From: Pinirhizobacter soli
GTDB lineage: Bacteria > Pseudomonadota > Gammaproteobacteria > Xanthomonadales > Rhodanobacteraceae
DNA length: 64,000 bases
NCBI RefSeq assembly: GCF_015905305.1
Contig: NZ_JADZLQ010000001.1
Span: 496,001-560,000 of the forward strand
Direction of reading: 5' to 3'
How positions within the stretch are numbered: the first letter of the stretch is position 1; each line of letters begins with the position of its first letter. Below the pieces are notes generated by a model, which did no database searches, was not told the DNA's origin, and was given only the letters and a program-made list of their open reading frames with translations. A program made the position numbers and the translations under genes. Of the stretch, positions 11,485 through 20,213 are shown piece by piece.

Positions 11485-13857
11485 ATGACCGCAACACCAT
11501 TACGCATCCGCAAGGCCGCCGTGCTGGGCGCGGGTGTCATGGGCGCGCAGATCGCCGCGCACCTGACCAACGCAGGCGTCGAAACCGTGCTGTTCGACCT
11601 TGCCGCCAAGGAAGGTCCCAAGAGCGGCATTGCGCTCAAGGCCATCGACAACCTCAAGAAGCTCTCGCCGGCCCCGCTGGCAGTGAAAGACTTCGCCGCG
11701 GCCATCATCCCGGCCAACTACGACGAACACCTGCCCCTGCTGGTCGATGTGGACCTGGTGATCGAGGCGATCGCCGAACGGATGGACTGGAAGCTTGATC
11801 TCTACAAGAAGATCGCTCCCCACGTATCGGCCACCGCAGTGCTCGCCAGCAACACCTCGGGCCTGTCGATCAATGAACTGGCCTCGGCGCTGCCCGAGGA
11901 GATGCGCCACCGCTTTACCGGCGTGCATTTCTTCAATCCGCCGCGCTACATGCACCTGGTGGAGCTGATCCCCACCAAGCTCACCGAAGCCAGCGTGCTG
12001 GCAGGCCTGGAAGCCTTCCTTACCACCACGCTCGGCAAGGGCGTGGTGTATGCACGCGATACCCCGAACTTCATCGGCAACCGCATCGGCGTGTTCTCGA
12101 TGCTGTCCACGATGTACCACACCGATAAATTCAAGCTCGGTTTCGACGTGGTCGATGCCCTTACCGGTCCTGCCGTGGGCCGCCCCAAGAGCGCCACCTA
12201 TCGCACCGCCGACGTCGTGGGCCTGGACACCATGGCCCATGTGATCAAGACCATGGCCGACACCCTGCCCGACGACCCGTGGCACTCGTACTTCAAGGCA
12301 CCCGCCGTGCTCGAGGCGCTGATCGCCAAGGGCGCACTGGGCCAGAAGACGGGCGCCGGCTTCTACCGCAAGGCCGGCAAGGACATCGTGGTGCTCGATC
12401 CTGCCAAGCAGGATTACGTGCCCAGCGAAGCGAAGGTGCAGGACGAAGTCGCCGCGATCCTTGCCATCAAGGATCCGTCGGAGAAGTTCGCCAAGCTGCG
12501 CGCATCGAACGATCCGCAGGCGCAGTTCCTGTGGTCGGCGTTCCGCGACCTCTTCCACTACAGCGCCTACCATCTGGGTGACATCGCCGAAACGGCGCGT
12601 GACGTCGACCTTGCCATCCGCTGGGGCTACGGCTGGAAGCTCGGTCCCTTCGAGACCTGGCAGGCCGCAGGCTGGCAGCAAGTGGCGCAGTGGATCGACG
12701 AGGACATCAAGGCCGGCAAGACCATGAGCAGCGCACCGTTGCCGGCGTGGGTCACCGATGGCCGCAAGGGCGTGCACGGCAAGGACGGCAGCTGGTCGGC
12801 CGGTGCCGGGGCTGACAAGCCCCGCTCCACGCACCCGGTGTACAAGCGCCAGCTGTTCCCCGATCCGATCCTGGGCGAGTCGGCCGACAAGGGCACGACC
12901 GTGTGGGAAAACGACGGCGTGCGCCTGTGGACGCTTGGCAACGACGATGTCGGCATCGTGTCGTTCAAGACCAAGATGAACACCGTGAACGACTTCGTGC
13001 TGGACGGCGTGCAGGAAGCCGTGCGCCAGGCGGAATCCAAGCTTCGCGCCGCCGTGCTGTGGCAGACCGGCGAGCCGTTCTCGGCCGGTGCGGATCTGAA
13101 GGGCGCGCTGGGGCTGCTTAAGGAAAACAAGATCGCCCAGTTCGAAGCCATGGTGTCCAACTTCCAGGCCACCAGCATGAGCATCAAGTATTCGCTGGTG
13201 CCGGTGGTGGCGGCCGTGCGCGGCCTGGCGCTGGGCGGCGGCTGCGAATTCCAGATGCACTCGGCCCGTACCGTGGCGGCGCTTGAAAGCTATATCGGCC
13301 TGGTCGAGGCAGGCGTGGGCTTGTTGCCCGCCGGTGGCGGCCTGAAGGAACTGGCCGTGCGCGCCGCGCGCCTGTCGCCGGAAGATCCGTTCGAAGTGCT
13401 GAAGAAGGTGTTCGAGACGATCGCCATGGCGAAGGTCTCCGGCAGCGCGATCGAAGCCAAGCAGCTGGGCCTGCTGCGTCCGGACGACGTGGTGGTGTTC
13501 AACGCCTATGAACTGTTGTACGTGGCCAAGCAGCAGGCGATCGCCCTGGCCGAGTCGGGCTACCGTCCGCCGATGCCGGGCCGCGCCATCCCCGTCGCCG
13601 GCGATGTGGGAACGGCGACCTTCAAGGCCTCGCTTGCCAACCTCGCCGAAGGCTATTTCGCCTCGCCGCACGACATCCTCATTGCCTCGTCGATTGCCGA
13701 CACGCTGTGCGGTGGCCGGATCGAACGTGGCTCGACGGTGGACGAGGAATGGCTGCTGGCGCTGGAGCGCAAGCACTTTGTCGCCCTGGCCCAGACGGAA
13801 AAGACCCAGGCGCGCATCGCGCACACCATGACGACGGGCAAGCCGCTGCGGAACTGA
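11485..13857 (+). CDS. 3-hydroxyacyl-CoA dehydrogenase/enoyl-CoA hydratase (FadN-type order)
   Basis: 790 residues that would catalyse the hydration and NAD-dependent oxidation steps of fatty-acid beta-oxidation. The N-terminal half is the dehydrogenase, with the NAD-binding loop GAGVMG at residues 15-20 and the signature GVHFFNPPRYMHLVELI. The C-terminal part is a crotonase/hydratase domain with GEPFSAGADLKG and an oxyanion-hole region RGLALGGGCEFQMHS. This dehydrogenase-then-hydratase order and length match Bacillus FadN (789 residues) and are the reverse of E. coli FadB. The thiolase follows after 51 bases; no acyl-CoA dehydrogenase is adjacent. Confidence 0.92.
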   Translation: MTATPLRIRKAAVLGAGVMGAQIAAHLTNAGVETVLFDLAAKEGPKSGIALKAIDNLKKLSPAPLAVKDFAAAIIPANYDEHLPLLVDVDLVIEAIAERMDWKLDLYKKIAPHVSATAVLASNTSGLSINELASALPEEMRHRFTGVHFFNPPRYMHLVELIPTKLTEASVLAGLEAFLTTTLGKGVVYARDTPNFIGNRIGVFSMLSTMYHTDKFKLGFDVVDALTGPAVGRPKSATYRTADVVGLDTMAHVIKTMADTLPDDPWHSYFKAPAVLEALIAKGALGQKTGAGFYRKAGKDIVVLDPAKQDYVPSEAKVQDEVAAILAIKDPSEKFAKLRASNDPQAQFLWSAFRDLFHYSAYHLGDIAETARDVDLAIRWGYGWKLGPFETWQAAGWQQVAQWIDEDIKAGKTMSSAPLPAWVTDGRKGVHGKDGSWSAGAGADKPRSTHPVYKRQLFPDPILGESADKGTTVWENDGVRLWTLGNDDVGIVSFKTKMNTVNDFVLDGVQEAVRQAESKLRAAVLWQTGEPFSAGADLKGALGLLKENKIAQFEAMVSNFQATSMSIKYSLVPVVAAVRGLALGGGCEFQMHSARTVAALESYIGLVEAGVGLLPAGGGLKELAVRAARLSPEDPFEVLKKVFETIAMAKVSGSAIEAKQLGLLRPDDVVVFNAYELLYVAKQQAIALAESGYRPPMPGRAIPVAGDVGTATFKASLANLAEGYFASPHDILIASSIADTLCGGRIERGSTVDEEWLLALERKHFVALAQTEKTQARIAHTMTTGKPLRN

Positions 13858-13908
13858 TGCGCATCGCGCACACCGCCACGACTTCCCCCTTCTATCCAGG
13901 ATAAGACC

Positions 13909-15117
13909 ATGAGCAAGCAAGTCCAGGACGCCTACATCGTCGCCGCCACCCGCACACCGGTGGGCAAGGCGCCGCGCGGCGTTTTCCGCAACACCCGCCC
14001 CGATGACCTCCTCGCCCACGTGATCCGCGCCGTCATCGAACAGGCCCCGGGCATCGACCCGGCGCTGATCGCCGACGCCGTGATCGGCTGCGCCATGCCC
14101 GAAGCCGAGCAAGGCATGAACGTGGCACGCATCGGCGTGCTGCTGGCAGGCCTGCCCGATGTGGTGCCCGGCGTCACCATCAACCGCTTCTGTTCCTCTG
14201 GCGTGCAAGCCATCGCCATGGCCGCCGACCGCATTCGCCTGGGCGAAGCCGACCTGATGCTCGCCGGCGGTACCGAGAGCATGAGCATGGTGCCGATGAT
14301 GGGCCACAAGATCGCGATGAACCCGGCCATCTTCGAGAACGACGAAGACCGTGCGATCGCCTTCGGCATGGGCATCACCGCTGAAAAGGTTGCCGAGCGC
14401 TGGAAAGTCAGCCGCGAAGACCAGGATGCCTTTGCCCTGCAGAGCCACCAGCGCGCCCTCGCCGCCCAGGCTGCCGGCGAATTCAACGACGAGATCACCC
14501 CGTTCCAGCTCGATGACCGCTACCCGGACCTTGCCAACCGCAGCGTCAAGGAAGATCGCCGGATCATCACCATGGATGAAGGCCCCCGCAAGGACACGAG
14601 CCTGGACGTGCTGGGCAAGCTGAAGCCGGTCTTCCGCAACGGCCAGTTCGGCGGTTCGGTCACGGCGGGCAACTCCTCGCAGATGTCCGACGGTGCCGGC
14701 GCCCTGCTGCTGGCCAGTGAAAAGGCAGTGAAAGACCACGGCCTCACCCCGCTGGCCCGCTTTGTCGGCTTCGCCGTGGCCGGCGTGCCGCCGGAGATCA
14801 TGGGCATCGGCCCGAAGGAAGCGATCCCGCGTGCCCTGAAGCAGACGGGCATGACCCAGGACCAGATGGACTGGATCGAACTGAACGAGGCCTTCGCCGC
14901 GCAGGCGCTGGCGGTCATCCGTGACCTGGGCCTGGATCCGGCCAGGGTGAACCCGCTCGGCGGCGCCATCGCCCTGGGCCACCCGCTGGGCGCCACCGGT
15001 GCCATCCGCGCCGCCACGTTGATCCACGGCCTGCGCCGCCGCAAGCAGAAGTACGGCATGGTCACCATGTGCATTGGCACCGGCATGGGCGCCGCGGGCG
15101 TGTTCGAGGCCCTGTAA
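13909..15117 (+). CDS. fadA: Acetyl-CoA C-acyltransferase (3-ketoacyl-CoA thiolase)
   Basis: 402 residues. It performs the last beta-oxidation step, thiolytic cleavage of 3-ketoacyl-CoA. The nucleophilic cysteine is residue 95 (NRFCSSGVQA). The NEAFAAQ motif, GHPLGATGA histidine loop and second catalytic cysteine at residue 388 (CIGTGMG) are all intact. It is the terminal gene of the unit and is followed nine bases after its stop by a strong hairpin. Confidence 0.94.
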   Translation: MSKQVQDAYIVAATRTPVGKAPRGVFRNTRPDDLLAHVIRAVIEQAPGIDPALIADAVIGCAMPEAEQGMNVARIGVLLAGLPDVVPGVTINRFCSSGVQAIAMAADRIRLGEADLMLAGGTESMSMVPMMGHKIAMNPAIFENDEDRAIAFGMGITAEKVAERWKVSREDQDAFALQSHQRALAAQAAGEFNDEITPFQLDDRYPDLANRSVKEDRRIITMDEGPRKDTSLDVLGKLKPVFRNGQFGGSVTAGNSSQMSDGAGALLLASEKAVKDHGLTPLARFVGFAVAGVPPEIMGIGPKEAIPRALKQTGMTQDQMDWIELNEAFAAQALAVIRDLGLDPARVNPLGGAIALGHPLGATGAIRAATLIHGLRRRKQKYGMVTMCIGTGMGAAGVFEAL

Positions 15118-15125
15118 ACGGCCAA

Positions 15126-15153
15126 GGGGGCGGTTGACACCGCTACCGCCCCC
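15126..15153 (+). terminator. Hairpin after the thiolase gene
   Basis: A perfect 9-bp stem (GGGGGCGGT 15126-15134, ACCGCCCCC 15145-15153) has a 10-base loop and a modest T-containing tail (GCTTTGCT). It likely ends the fatty-acid operon. The sequence TTGACA (15134-15139) within it, with TGCTACCCT (15158-15166) downstream, could also be a poorly spaced promoter for the next gene. Confidence 0.55.
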
Positions 15154-15190
15154 GCTTTGCTACCCTCGGGGTCTTAAGGAGAGGGAACGC

Positions 15191-16123
15191 ATGAACAACG
15201 AGCTGGGCATCTACACCATCGACACCGGTTTCAGCCGGGACATTTTCGATGCGGCCTACCTCGTCACCCACGGCGGCCGCGGCGCCTTCATCGACAGCGG
15301 CACCAACCATTCCCTGCCCCGCTTCATCGATGCGCTTGACCGCGCCGGGCTTACCGTCGGCGACGTCGACTGGCTTATCCTCACGCACGTGCACCTGGAC
15401 CACGCCGGTGGCGCCGGCAAGTTGCTGGCGCAACTGCCCAACGCAAAACTGCTGGTGCATCCGCGCGGCGCGCGGCACATGGTCGATCCTTCGGTGCTCG
15501 TTGCCGGCGCGACCGCTGTCTACGGCGCCGACGAGATGGACCGCAGCTACGGCTCGCTCGTGCCCGTGCCACAGGAACGAGTGGTCGAAGCGAACGACAG
15601 GCATGAGATTGACGTTGGCGGCCGCAAGCTCGTTGCCGTGGAAACGCCCGGGCATGCCAAGCACCACATCGCCATCTGGGATGAAATGACGCGCTCGTTC
15701 TTCACTGGCGACGTGTTCGGCCTTTCCTACCGCGAGTTCGATTCGGCCAAGGGTCCGTTCGTGCTACCCACCACCTCACCGGTGCAGTTCGAACCCGAGG
15801 AACTGCATGCCTCGATCGACCGTCTGCTGTCCTACCAGCCGCAGGCGATGTACCTCACCCACTACGATCGCGTGGAAGACGTCGAGCGCCTGGGCGAAGA
15901 CCTTCACGAACAGATCGACCAGATGACCCAGATCGCCCGCGACCGCCACGGCCGCCCCGATCGCCACGCCGCCATCGTGCACGCCCTGGGTGAGCTGTAC
16001 ACCGCCCGGGCGCGCAAGCACGGCGCGCCGCTGGATGCCTCGCAGGTACGCAAGCTGCTGGCCAACGATATCGAGCTCAATGCGCAGGGGCTGGAAGTCT
16101 GGCTCGATCGCAGCGCGAAGTAA
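15191..16123 (+). CDS. Metallo-beta-lactamase-fold hydrolase, substrate unknown
   Basis: 310 residues from ATG 15191, preceded by an AAGGAGAGGG Shine-Dalgarno sequence. The metal-binding motif HxHxDH is HVHLDH (residues 66-71), with further ligands expected in ETPGHAKHH and FFTGDVFG. The C-terminal third is an alpha-helical extension (YLTHYDRVEDVERLGEDLHEQIDQM onward). The family includes lactonases, glyoxalases and many enzymes of unknown substrate; nothing here fixes the substrate. Proximity to the beta-oxidation genes is suggestive only. Confidence 0.85.
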   Translation: MNNELGIYTIDTGFSRDIFDAAYLVTHGGRGAFIDSGTNHSLPRFIDALDRAGLTVGDVDWLILTHVHLDHAGGAGKLLAQLPNAKLLVHPRGARHMVDPSVLVAGATAVYGADEMDRSYGSLVPVPQERVVEANDRHEIDVGGRKLVAVETPGHAKHHIAIWDEMTRSFFTGDVFGLSYREFDSAKGPFVLPTTSPVQFEPEELHASIDRLLSYQPQAMYLTHYDRVEDVERLGEDLHEQIDQMTQIARDRHGRPDRHAAIVHALGELYTARARKHGAPLDASQVRKLLANDIELNAQGLEVWLDRSAK

Positions 16124-16145
16124 TTTCCACGCAACTGGCGCTTAC

Positions 16146-16170
16146 GGGGTCAGAGTTTTACTCTGACCCC
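16146..16170. repeat. REP-like perfect hairpin (GGGGTCAGAG type)
   Basis: GGGGTCAGAG (16146-16155), loop TTTTA, CTCTGACCCC (16161-16170): a perfect 10-bp stem. Palindromes headed GGGGTCAGAGT are, from memory, frequent in Xanthomonadales and associated with REP-associated tyrosine transposases (RAYT). Only one copy is seen here and no transposase. It may also end the upstream hydrolase transcript. Confidence 0.65.
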
Positions 16171-16197
16171 CAACACTCGTCACGCGAGGAGGCAGGA

Positions 16198-16752
16198 ATG
16201 AAGACCAGAAAGCTCTTTGCGGCGCTCTTGCTTCTTGCCTTTGCGCCACTGGCCTACTCGGCCCCCAAACTAACCGCAACATTGAGTTCTCCAACCGACC
16301 TTTTTAAGGCGGCTAGCGGATACGTCACGCTAACGTTGGCCAATAACGGAGACTCGACGGCGCACGTGTTTTCGTATTCCACGCCGTTCTTCAACGACAA
16401 CGATCCTCGCCTTGCCGGCGACCAGTTCAAGATCATTCCCCATTTTCCGACTCTTGGGACGCAGCTCTCCAAGGTCCCATACAGCGGAGAATACTTGCAC
16501 CCGGTGCAACCCATGGCGAGCATGTTCCTGCTGTTGCAACCGGGGCAGAGTATGTCGGTCACTGTAAGTTTGTATCCGGACTACCAGATACAGGCCGGTC
16601 AGCACTTACTGGTTACATTCTCCATGATGACCGGCTGGCCGCCCGAGATATACGACGTTGGTAGCAAAGCTGATTTCGCTCAAGAAACACTTCATGAGGT
16701 CACGAGCAACACGTTAGACATCACTGTCTTGCAGACCCCGCCTGGAAGTTAG
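16198..16752 (+). CDS. Secreted protein of unknown function, resembling M35 protease N-domains
   Basis: 184 residues. A clear Sec signal peptide (MKTRKLFAALLLLAFAPLAYS) is followed by an immunoglobulin-like beta domain: LTATLSSPTDLFKAASGYVTLTLANNGD, then SYSTPFF, VPYSGEY and a LQPGQSMSVTVSL strand. This resembles the non-catalytic N-terminal domain of deuterolysin-type (M35) peptidases, but there is no HExxH zinc motif and the protein stops where a protease domain would start. Base composition is visibly lower in G+C than its neighbours, suggesting transfer. A good ribosome-binding site (GAGGAGG) precedes ATG 16198. Function is not known. Confidence 0.7.
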   Translation: MKTRKLFAALLLLAFAPLAYSAPKLTATLSSPTDLFKAASGYVTLTLANNGDSTAHVFSYSTPFFNDNDPRLAGDQFKIIPHFPTLGTQLSKVPYSGEYLHPVQPMASMFLLLQPGQSMSVTVSLYPDYQIQAGQHLLVTFSMMTGWPPEIYDVGSKADFAQETLHEVTSNTLDITVLQTPPGS

Positions 16753-17229
16753 GCACGCGATCGAAGTTTGAGGATGCTTCCATCGAAATTGGCGTCGAAC
16801 TTTACGACCATTCCGATGGAACCGCGCGCTCGCTTCGTGGAACATATTCGCGTTGCCGGTACATCGGCAACCGGGTTTAAGACCCCGTCGCATGTACAAA
16901 AAGATCGGGTACCGCAGGCGCGCTTGCGGTACCCGAGATTTGCCGCGCAATTCTGGCGGGCGGTCAGGCGGACGTAAGTCCGACCGTTTGTACGTGCGCG
17001 GGTCTTAACCTGGCTCGCCCGCCACCTTCCCCATGATCCACGGGTGGCATCCCCTCCTGGCGCGCCAATGCTGGGCGGATGAACGCAGCGGATGAGTCGA
17101 AACATCCCGACTGTCTACCACGTGACAGCCCCACGCATCGGTCGCGCGGGAGTAGCAACCCGCCTCGTTCATCCGCCCGGATCCGCCCTTCGTTATCGAC
17201 TGGGCGTACCGAGTCGCCAAGCGTGACTT
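16753..17229. other. Structured 477-base intergenic region, possible non-coding RNA
   Basis: No convincing protein was found; short open frames on both strands lack family character. Dense symmetry is present: an outer 13-bp inverted repeat 17073-17085/17166-17178 (GGGCGGATGAACG); inside it CTGTC-N8-GACAG and CGGG-N8-CCCG hairpins; a second pair 16955-16962/17016-17023 (GGCGGGCG) enclosing a CGGTC/GACCG + GGAC-GTAA-GTCC hairpin (16961-16986); and a 12-bp hairpin at 16905-16936. This could be a folded RNA or a structured 3' UTR. The strand is uncertain: the T-run favours minus, while the GTAA (GNRA-like) loop reads on plus. Confidence 0.35.
16898..16936 (-). terminator. Intrinsic terminator on the minus strand
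   Basis: A perfect 12-bp stem TCGGGTACCGCA (16905-16916) / TGCGGTACCCGA (16925-16936) has an 8-base loop. On the minus strand it is followed directly by TCTTTTTG. It would end leftward transcription coming from the genes at 17230-19200, or from an RNA encoded in 16937-17229. Confidence 0.7.
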
Positions 17230-17499
17230 CTACTCACCCTGGGGTATTTCCATCTCCCGTTTGTCGCGAACACACGAGGGATAGCACCAACGCGCGATAA
17301 CCGGCGCGCCAAGGATCAGCACAAGACCCATCAACAGATGGACGACTGACTGGTTCACGTAAGCCATGGCCAAGTAACCGGCATTGGAGGCATAGCCTTC
17401 ATGGATGTCGAACCAGGTGACAGCCATTCCGATGCCCTCCACGAGCTGCCACACGCCAATGCAGCGAAGTACCAGCGCAAAAATGACCAACGGACTCAT
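17230..17499 (-). CDS. Small membrane protein of unknown function
   Basis: 89 residues from ATG 17499, preceded by a strong purine-rich site (GGGGGGAAGAAG). Two hydrophobic segments are visible, at about residues 3-24 (PLVIFALVLRCIGVWQLVEGIG) and 48-72 (YVNQSVVHLLMGLVLILGAPVI). A polar tail contains two cysteines (WCYPSCVRDKRE). Not recognised as a named family. It lies 82 bases downstream of the CsaA-like gene on the same strand and could be in its transcript. Confidence 0.6.
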   Translation of the reverse strand: MSPLVIFALVLRCIGVWQLVEGIGMAVTWFDIHEGYASNAGYLAMAYVNQSVVHLLMGLVLILGAPVIARWCYPSCVRDKREMEIPQGE

Positions 17500-17581
17500 G
17501 CTTCTTCCCCCCGGATGAATGAGGGCCGAGCGTACTTGGGTGCCTGCGGCTGAGACAAGCGCCACGCCCTCCCTGGGTTCG

Positions 17582-17917
17582 CTATGCGAGCCGCGTACCG
17601 TTGGGCACGGGCCGCTCCACGGCAGTCAGCACCACGCCTTCGTCTGTAGGGAATCCGGTTAGCAGGAACTGCGACCGAAACGGGCCGATTTGCTTCTCGG
17701 GAAAATTGACCACGCCTACTACCTGCCGGCCGATGAGTTCTTCCGGTGTGTAAAGTGACGCAATCTGCGCGCTGGTCTTGCGCTCGCCATACGGGCCGAA
17801 ATCCACCCACACTTTCAGCGCCGGTTTGCGCGCCTCGGGAAACGGCTCAGCGCGCACCACGGTGCCGGCGACAATCGCGACCTTCTCGAAGTCACCCCAG
17901 CTTATTTCTTCCATCAT
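17582..17917 (-). CDS. CsaA-like tRNA-binding-domain protein
   Basis: 111 residues, essentially one OB-fold tRNA-binding domain: [35 protein letters not shown], then [43 protein letters not shown]. This matches CsaA/YgjH proteins, dimeric proteins described as having chaperone- or tRNA-binding activity in bacteria. The start overlaps the upstream oxidase stop (ATGA), so the two are translationally coupled. The reason for that pairing is not obvious. Confidence 0.88.
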   Translation of the reverse strand: MMEEISWGDFEKVAIVAGTVVRAEPFPEARKPALKVWVDFGPYGERKTSAQIASLYTPEELIGRQVVGVVNFPEKQIGPFRSQFLLTGFPTDEGVVLTAVERPVPNGTRLA

Positions 17918-19200
17918 CCCTCCATGCGTCGCTTGAGCCAGTCGCGCGACTGTTCATACCAATACGTGGCCTGCGCGCCGGCATAGCCCATCGGGCGCCA
18001 TGCACGCTCCAGGCCAAAGGCGGCGTGGTCGTCCACGACGCTCTCGCCGGCAACGATCGCCTGCGCCAGGCGCTCGCCTGCCGCGCACGTGGGCGCCAGG
18101 CCGTGGCCGCCAAAAGCCTGCGCGTACCACAGGCCGTCCGGTTGCCGACCCACCTGCGGCATCTGGTGGCGGGCATAGCTCATCAGGCCCGACCAGGCGT
18201 AGTCGATGCGTGCGTCGGCCAACTGCGGATACACATGAAGCATGTCCCGGCGCAGCAGTTTCTTCACCGCCGCGGGCGAGCGGTCGCGCACCGAGATGCG
18301 GCCACCCCACAACAGGCGCGTGTCGTTGAGCGGGCGATAATAGTCGAAGGCGAAACGCGTGTCGTAGATGGCCGCACGCGTGCGGATGCAATCGTTCAGA
18401 TGATCACCAAGGGGCTCGGTCACCATCACATAGGTGGCGATGGGAAGGATCGCTCGGTCGATGCTGCGACGCAGCCCCGCAAGGTACCCACCGCAGGCAA
18501 GCACCACGTGCTCGGCGCGCAACTCGCCTTCCGGCGTGCGGATGATCCAGCCAGCACCGTCGCGCTTGATCGAGCGCACGCGGCTGTCTTCGTGGATACG
18601 AACGCCGCGCGCGGCGGCGGCATCGGCCAGGCCGCGGGCATAGGCCAGTGGATTCAAGTGAAGCGCGTTCGCCTCATACAGGCCATCGTGATAGCGGCGG
18701 GTGCGCAGCCATTCGGAAAGGTCGGCCGCAGGCAGCCAGTGCCACTGTGCGTTGAAGGTGGATTCAAGCAGGCGCTGGCGACGACGAAGCACTTCCGGGT
18801 CGCGGAACCAGTTCGCCCAGACCACGCCCTTGTCCACCAGGTCGCAGTCGATACCGTACTGCCCCACACGCTGGCGGATCAGGTTCACCGCGTCCACGGT
18901 GCGGGCGTAAAGCCTTGCGGCCTGCTGCTCGCCGACGCGTCCGATCAGCGATTCCTCGCCCAGCGAATACCCGGCGAACACGAAGCCGCCATTACGCCCC
19001 GACGCACCGAAGCCGATGTGCTGGCTCTCAATCAACGCCACGTCCGTTATGCCGCGCTCGGCCAGGCCAAGTGCCGTGTTGAGCCCGGCGAAGCCCCCAC
19101 CCACGATGGCCACGCGTACATCGGCACGCCCTTTCAAGGGCGCCCTTGGGGACACTTCCCCGGCGGCAACGCGGTAATAGGATGGTGGCGTGGCAAGCAT
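17914..19200 (-). CDS. FAD-dependent amine/amino-acid oxidase, PuuB-like
   Basis: 428 residues from ATG 19200 ([16 protein letters not shown]). DAO-family flavoprotein: the dinucleotide-binding motif [21 protein letters not shown] is followed by [15 protein letters not shown], characteristic of gamma-glutamylputrescine oxidase (PuuB) and relatives. The C-terminus has FGGHGLAPT and the overall length matches PuuB (426). No other puu genes are nearby, so the substrate is uncertain. A GTG at 19239 would add 13 residues but leaves almost no room for the divergent promoter, so the ATG is preferred. Confidence 0.8.
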   Translation of the reverse strand: MLATPPSYYRVAAGEVSPRAPLKGRADVRVAIVGGGFAGLNTALGLAERGITDVALIESQHIGFGASGRNGGFVFAGYSLGEESLIGRVGEQQAARLYARTVDAVNLIRQRVGQYGIDCDLVDKGVVWANWFRDPEVLRRRQRLLESTFNAQWHWLPAADLSEWLRTRRYHDGLYEANALHLNPLAYARGLADAAAARGVRIHEDSRVRSIKRDGAGWIIRTPEGELRAEHVVLACGGYLAGLRRSIDRAILPIATYVMVTEPLGDHLNDCIRTRAAIYDTRFAFDYYRPLNDTRLLWGGRISVRDRSPAAVKKLLRRDMLHVYPQLADARIDYAWSGLMSYARHQMPQVGRQPDGLWYAQAFGGHGLAPTCAAGERLAQAIVAGESVVDDHAAFGLERAWRPMGYAGAQATYWYEQSRDWLKRRMEG

Positions 19201-19256
19201 TCCCAACGAGCATAGCGCGCTATGATCCGGCTGGCTCACCCGCTAAGGGATGCACC

Positions 19257-20213
19257 ATGCGCCAGGTTGCCCTTGCCCTCGTCTTCGCAGGCCTCGCCAT
19301 GACCGCCAACGCCGCCGAAACCGAAGTCCACGTCGATAGCCCGATCGGGCCGCTTGCAGGCTCGCTGGTACAACCAGCCCATAGGCCTGCCAAAGCCGCG
19401 GTGGTGATCCTGCCGGGCTCGGGTCCGACAGACCGCAATGGCGACAATCCCATGGGCGTGAAGGGCGGGCCCTATCGCCAGCTAGCCAACGCGCTGGCCG
19501 AGCAAGGCATCGCCAGCGTGCGCGTGGACAAGCGCGGCATGTTCGGCAGCCGCCACGAAGGATTCAATCCGAACAACACCACCATCGACGCCTATGGCGA
19601 GGACACGCACGCCTGGGCTTCGTTCCTGGCCACCGCCACCAAGCAGCGCTGCGTGTGGCTGCTGGGCCATAGCGAAGGTGTGCTGGTGGCCGAGATCGCT
19701 GCCCAGAAGCCTGAAGGCATCTGCGGACTCATCCTGATTTCAGGCGCTGGCCGGAAGGCAGCCGACATATTGATCGAACAACTCAAGGCGAATACTGCCA
19801 ATGCCCAGTTCCTGCCGCAGGTGCTGCCGGTGATCGAGGACTTGAGGCAAGGCAAGCGCGTGGAAGCCTCGAAGATACCGGCACCCTTCCAGCCTCTCTT
19901 TAAGGAAGACGTTCAGCCTTACATCATCAACTGGTTCCAGAAGGATCCCGTAGCGTTGCTGAAGGCCTACAAGGGCCCGGTGCTCGTAGTGCAGGGCGAC
20001 AACGACCTGCAGATCAACATGACCGACGCCCATGCCCTGGCGGGTGCCAGGCCGGGCGTGGAATTGAAGGTGATTCCCGGCATGAACCACGTCTTGCGCC
20101 ATCCCGCCGAAGGCCAGGCGGCGAACATCGCCAGCTACGGCGATACGTCCATGCCGCTGGCGCCGGGGCTGGTGGATGCCATCGCTGGTTTCATTGCGTC
20201 GGCCAAACCTTAG
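19257..20213 (+). CDS. Secreted alpha/beta hydrolase
   Basis: 318 residues from ATG 19257 (preceded by TAAGGGA). An N-terminal signal peptide (MRQVALALVFAGLAMTANAA) is followed by an alpha/beta-hydrolase domain with oxyanion region VVILPGSGPTDRNGDN, nucleophile elbow GHSEG (serine 139) and the C-terminal QGDNDLQINMTDA and GMNHVLR segments, which supply the acid and histidine. The substrate is unknown; peptidase- or esterase-like members are common. Divergent from the oxidase gene. Its stop overlaps the toxin gene stop on the other strand by 4 bases. Confidence 0.82.
   Translation: MRQVALALVFAGLAMTANAAETEVHVDSPIGPLAGSLVQPAHRPAKAAVVILPGSGPTDRNGDNPMGVKGGPYRQLANALAEQGIASVRVDKRGMFGSRHEGFNPNNTTIDAYGEDTHAWASFLATATKQRCVWLLGHSEGVLVAEIAAQKPEGICGLILISGAGRKAADILIEQLKANTANAQFLPQVLPVIEDLRQGKRVEASKIPAPFQPLFKEDVQPYIINWFQKDPVALLKAYKGPVLVVQGDNDLQINMTDAHALAGARPGVELKVIPGMNHVLRHPAEGQAANIASYGDTSMPLAPGLVDAIAGFIASAKP

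Noticed and set aside
11500-15027. A 1175-codon open frame antisense to the fatty-acid genes
   Set aside because: It is a composition shadow: high G+C keeps the antisense frame open. The protein is His/Gly/Arg-rich with no family motifs, while the sense strand has two complete enzymes.
16749-17105. 118-codon minus-strand frame, with overlapping smaller frames, in the structured intergenic region
   Set aside because: No family character, no ribosome-binding site and it runs straight through the terminator hairpin; the palindromic structure explains the region better.
19201-19239. GTG start extending the PuuB-like oxidase by 13 residues
   Set aside because: It has no good ribosome-binding site and would leave only 17 bases to the divergent hydrolase start; relatives fit the ATG at 19200.
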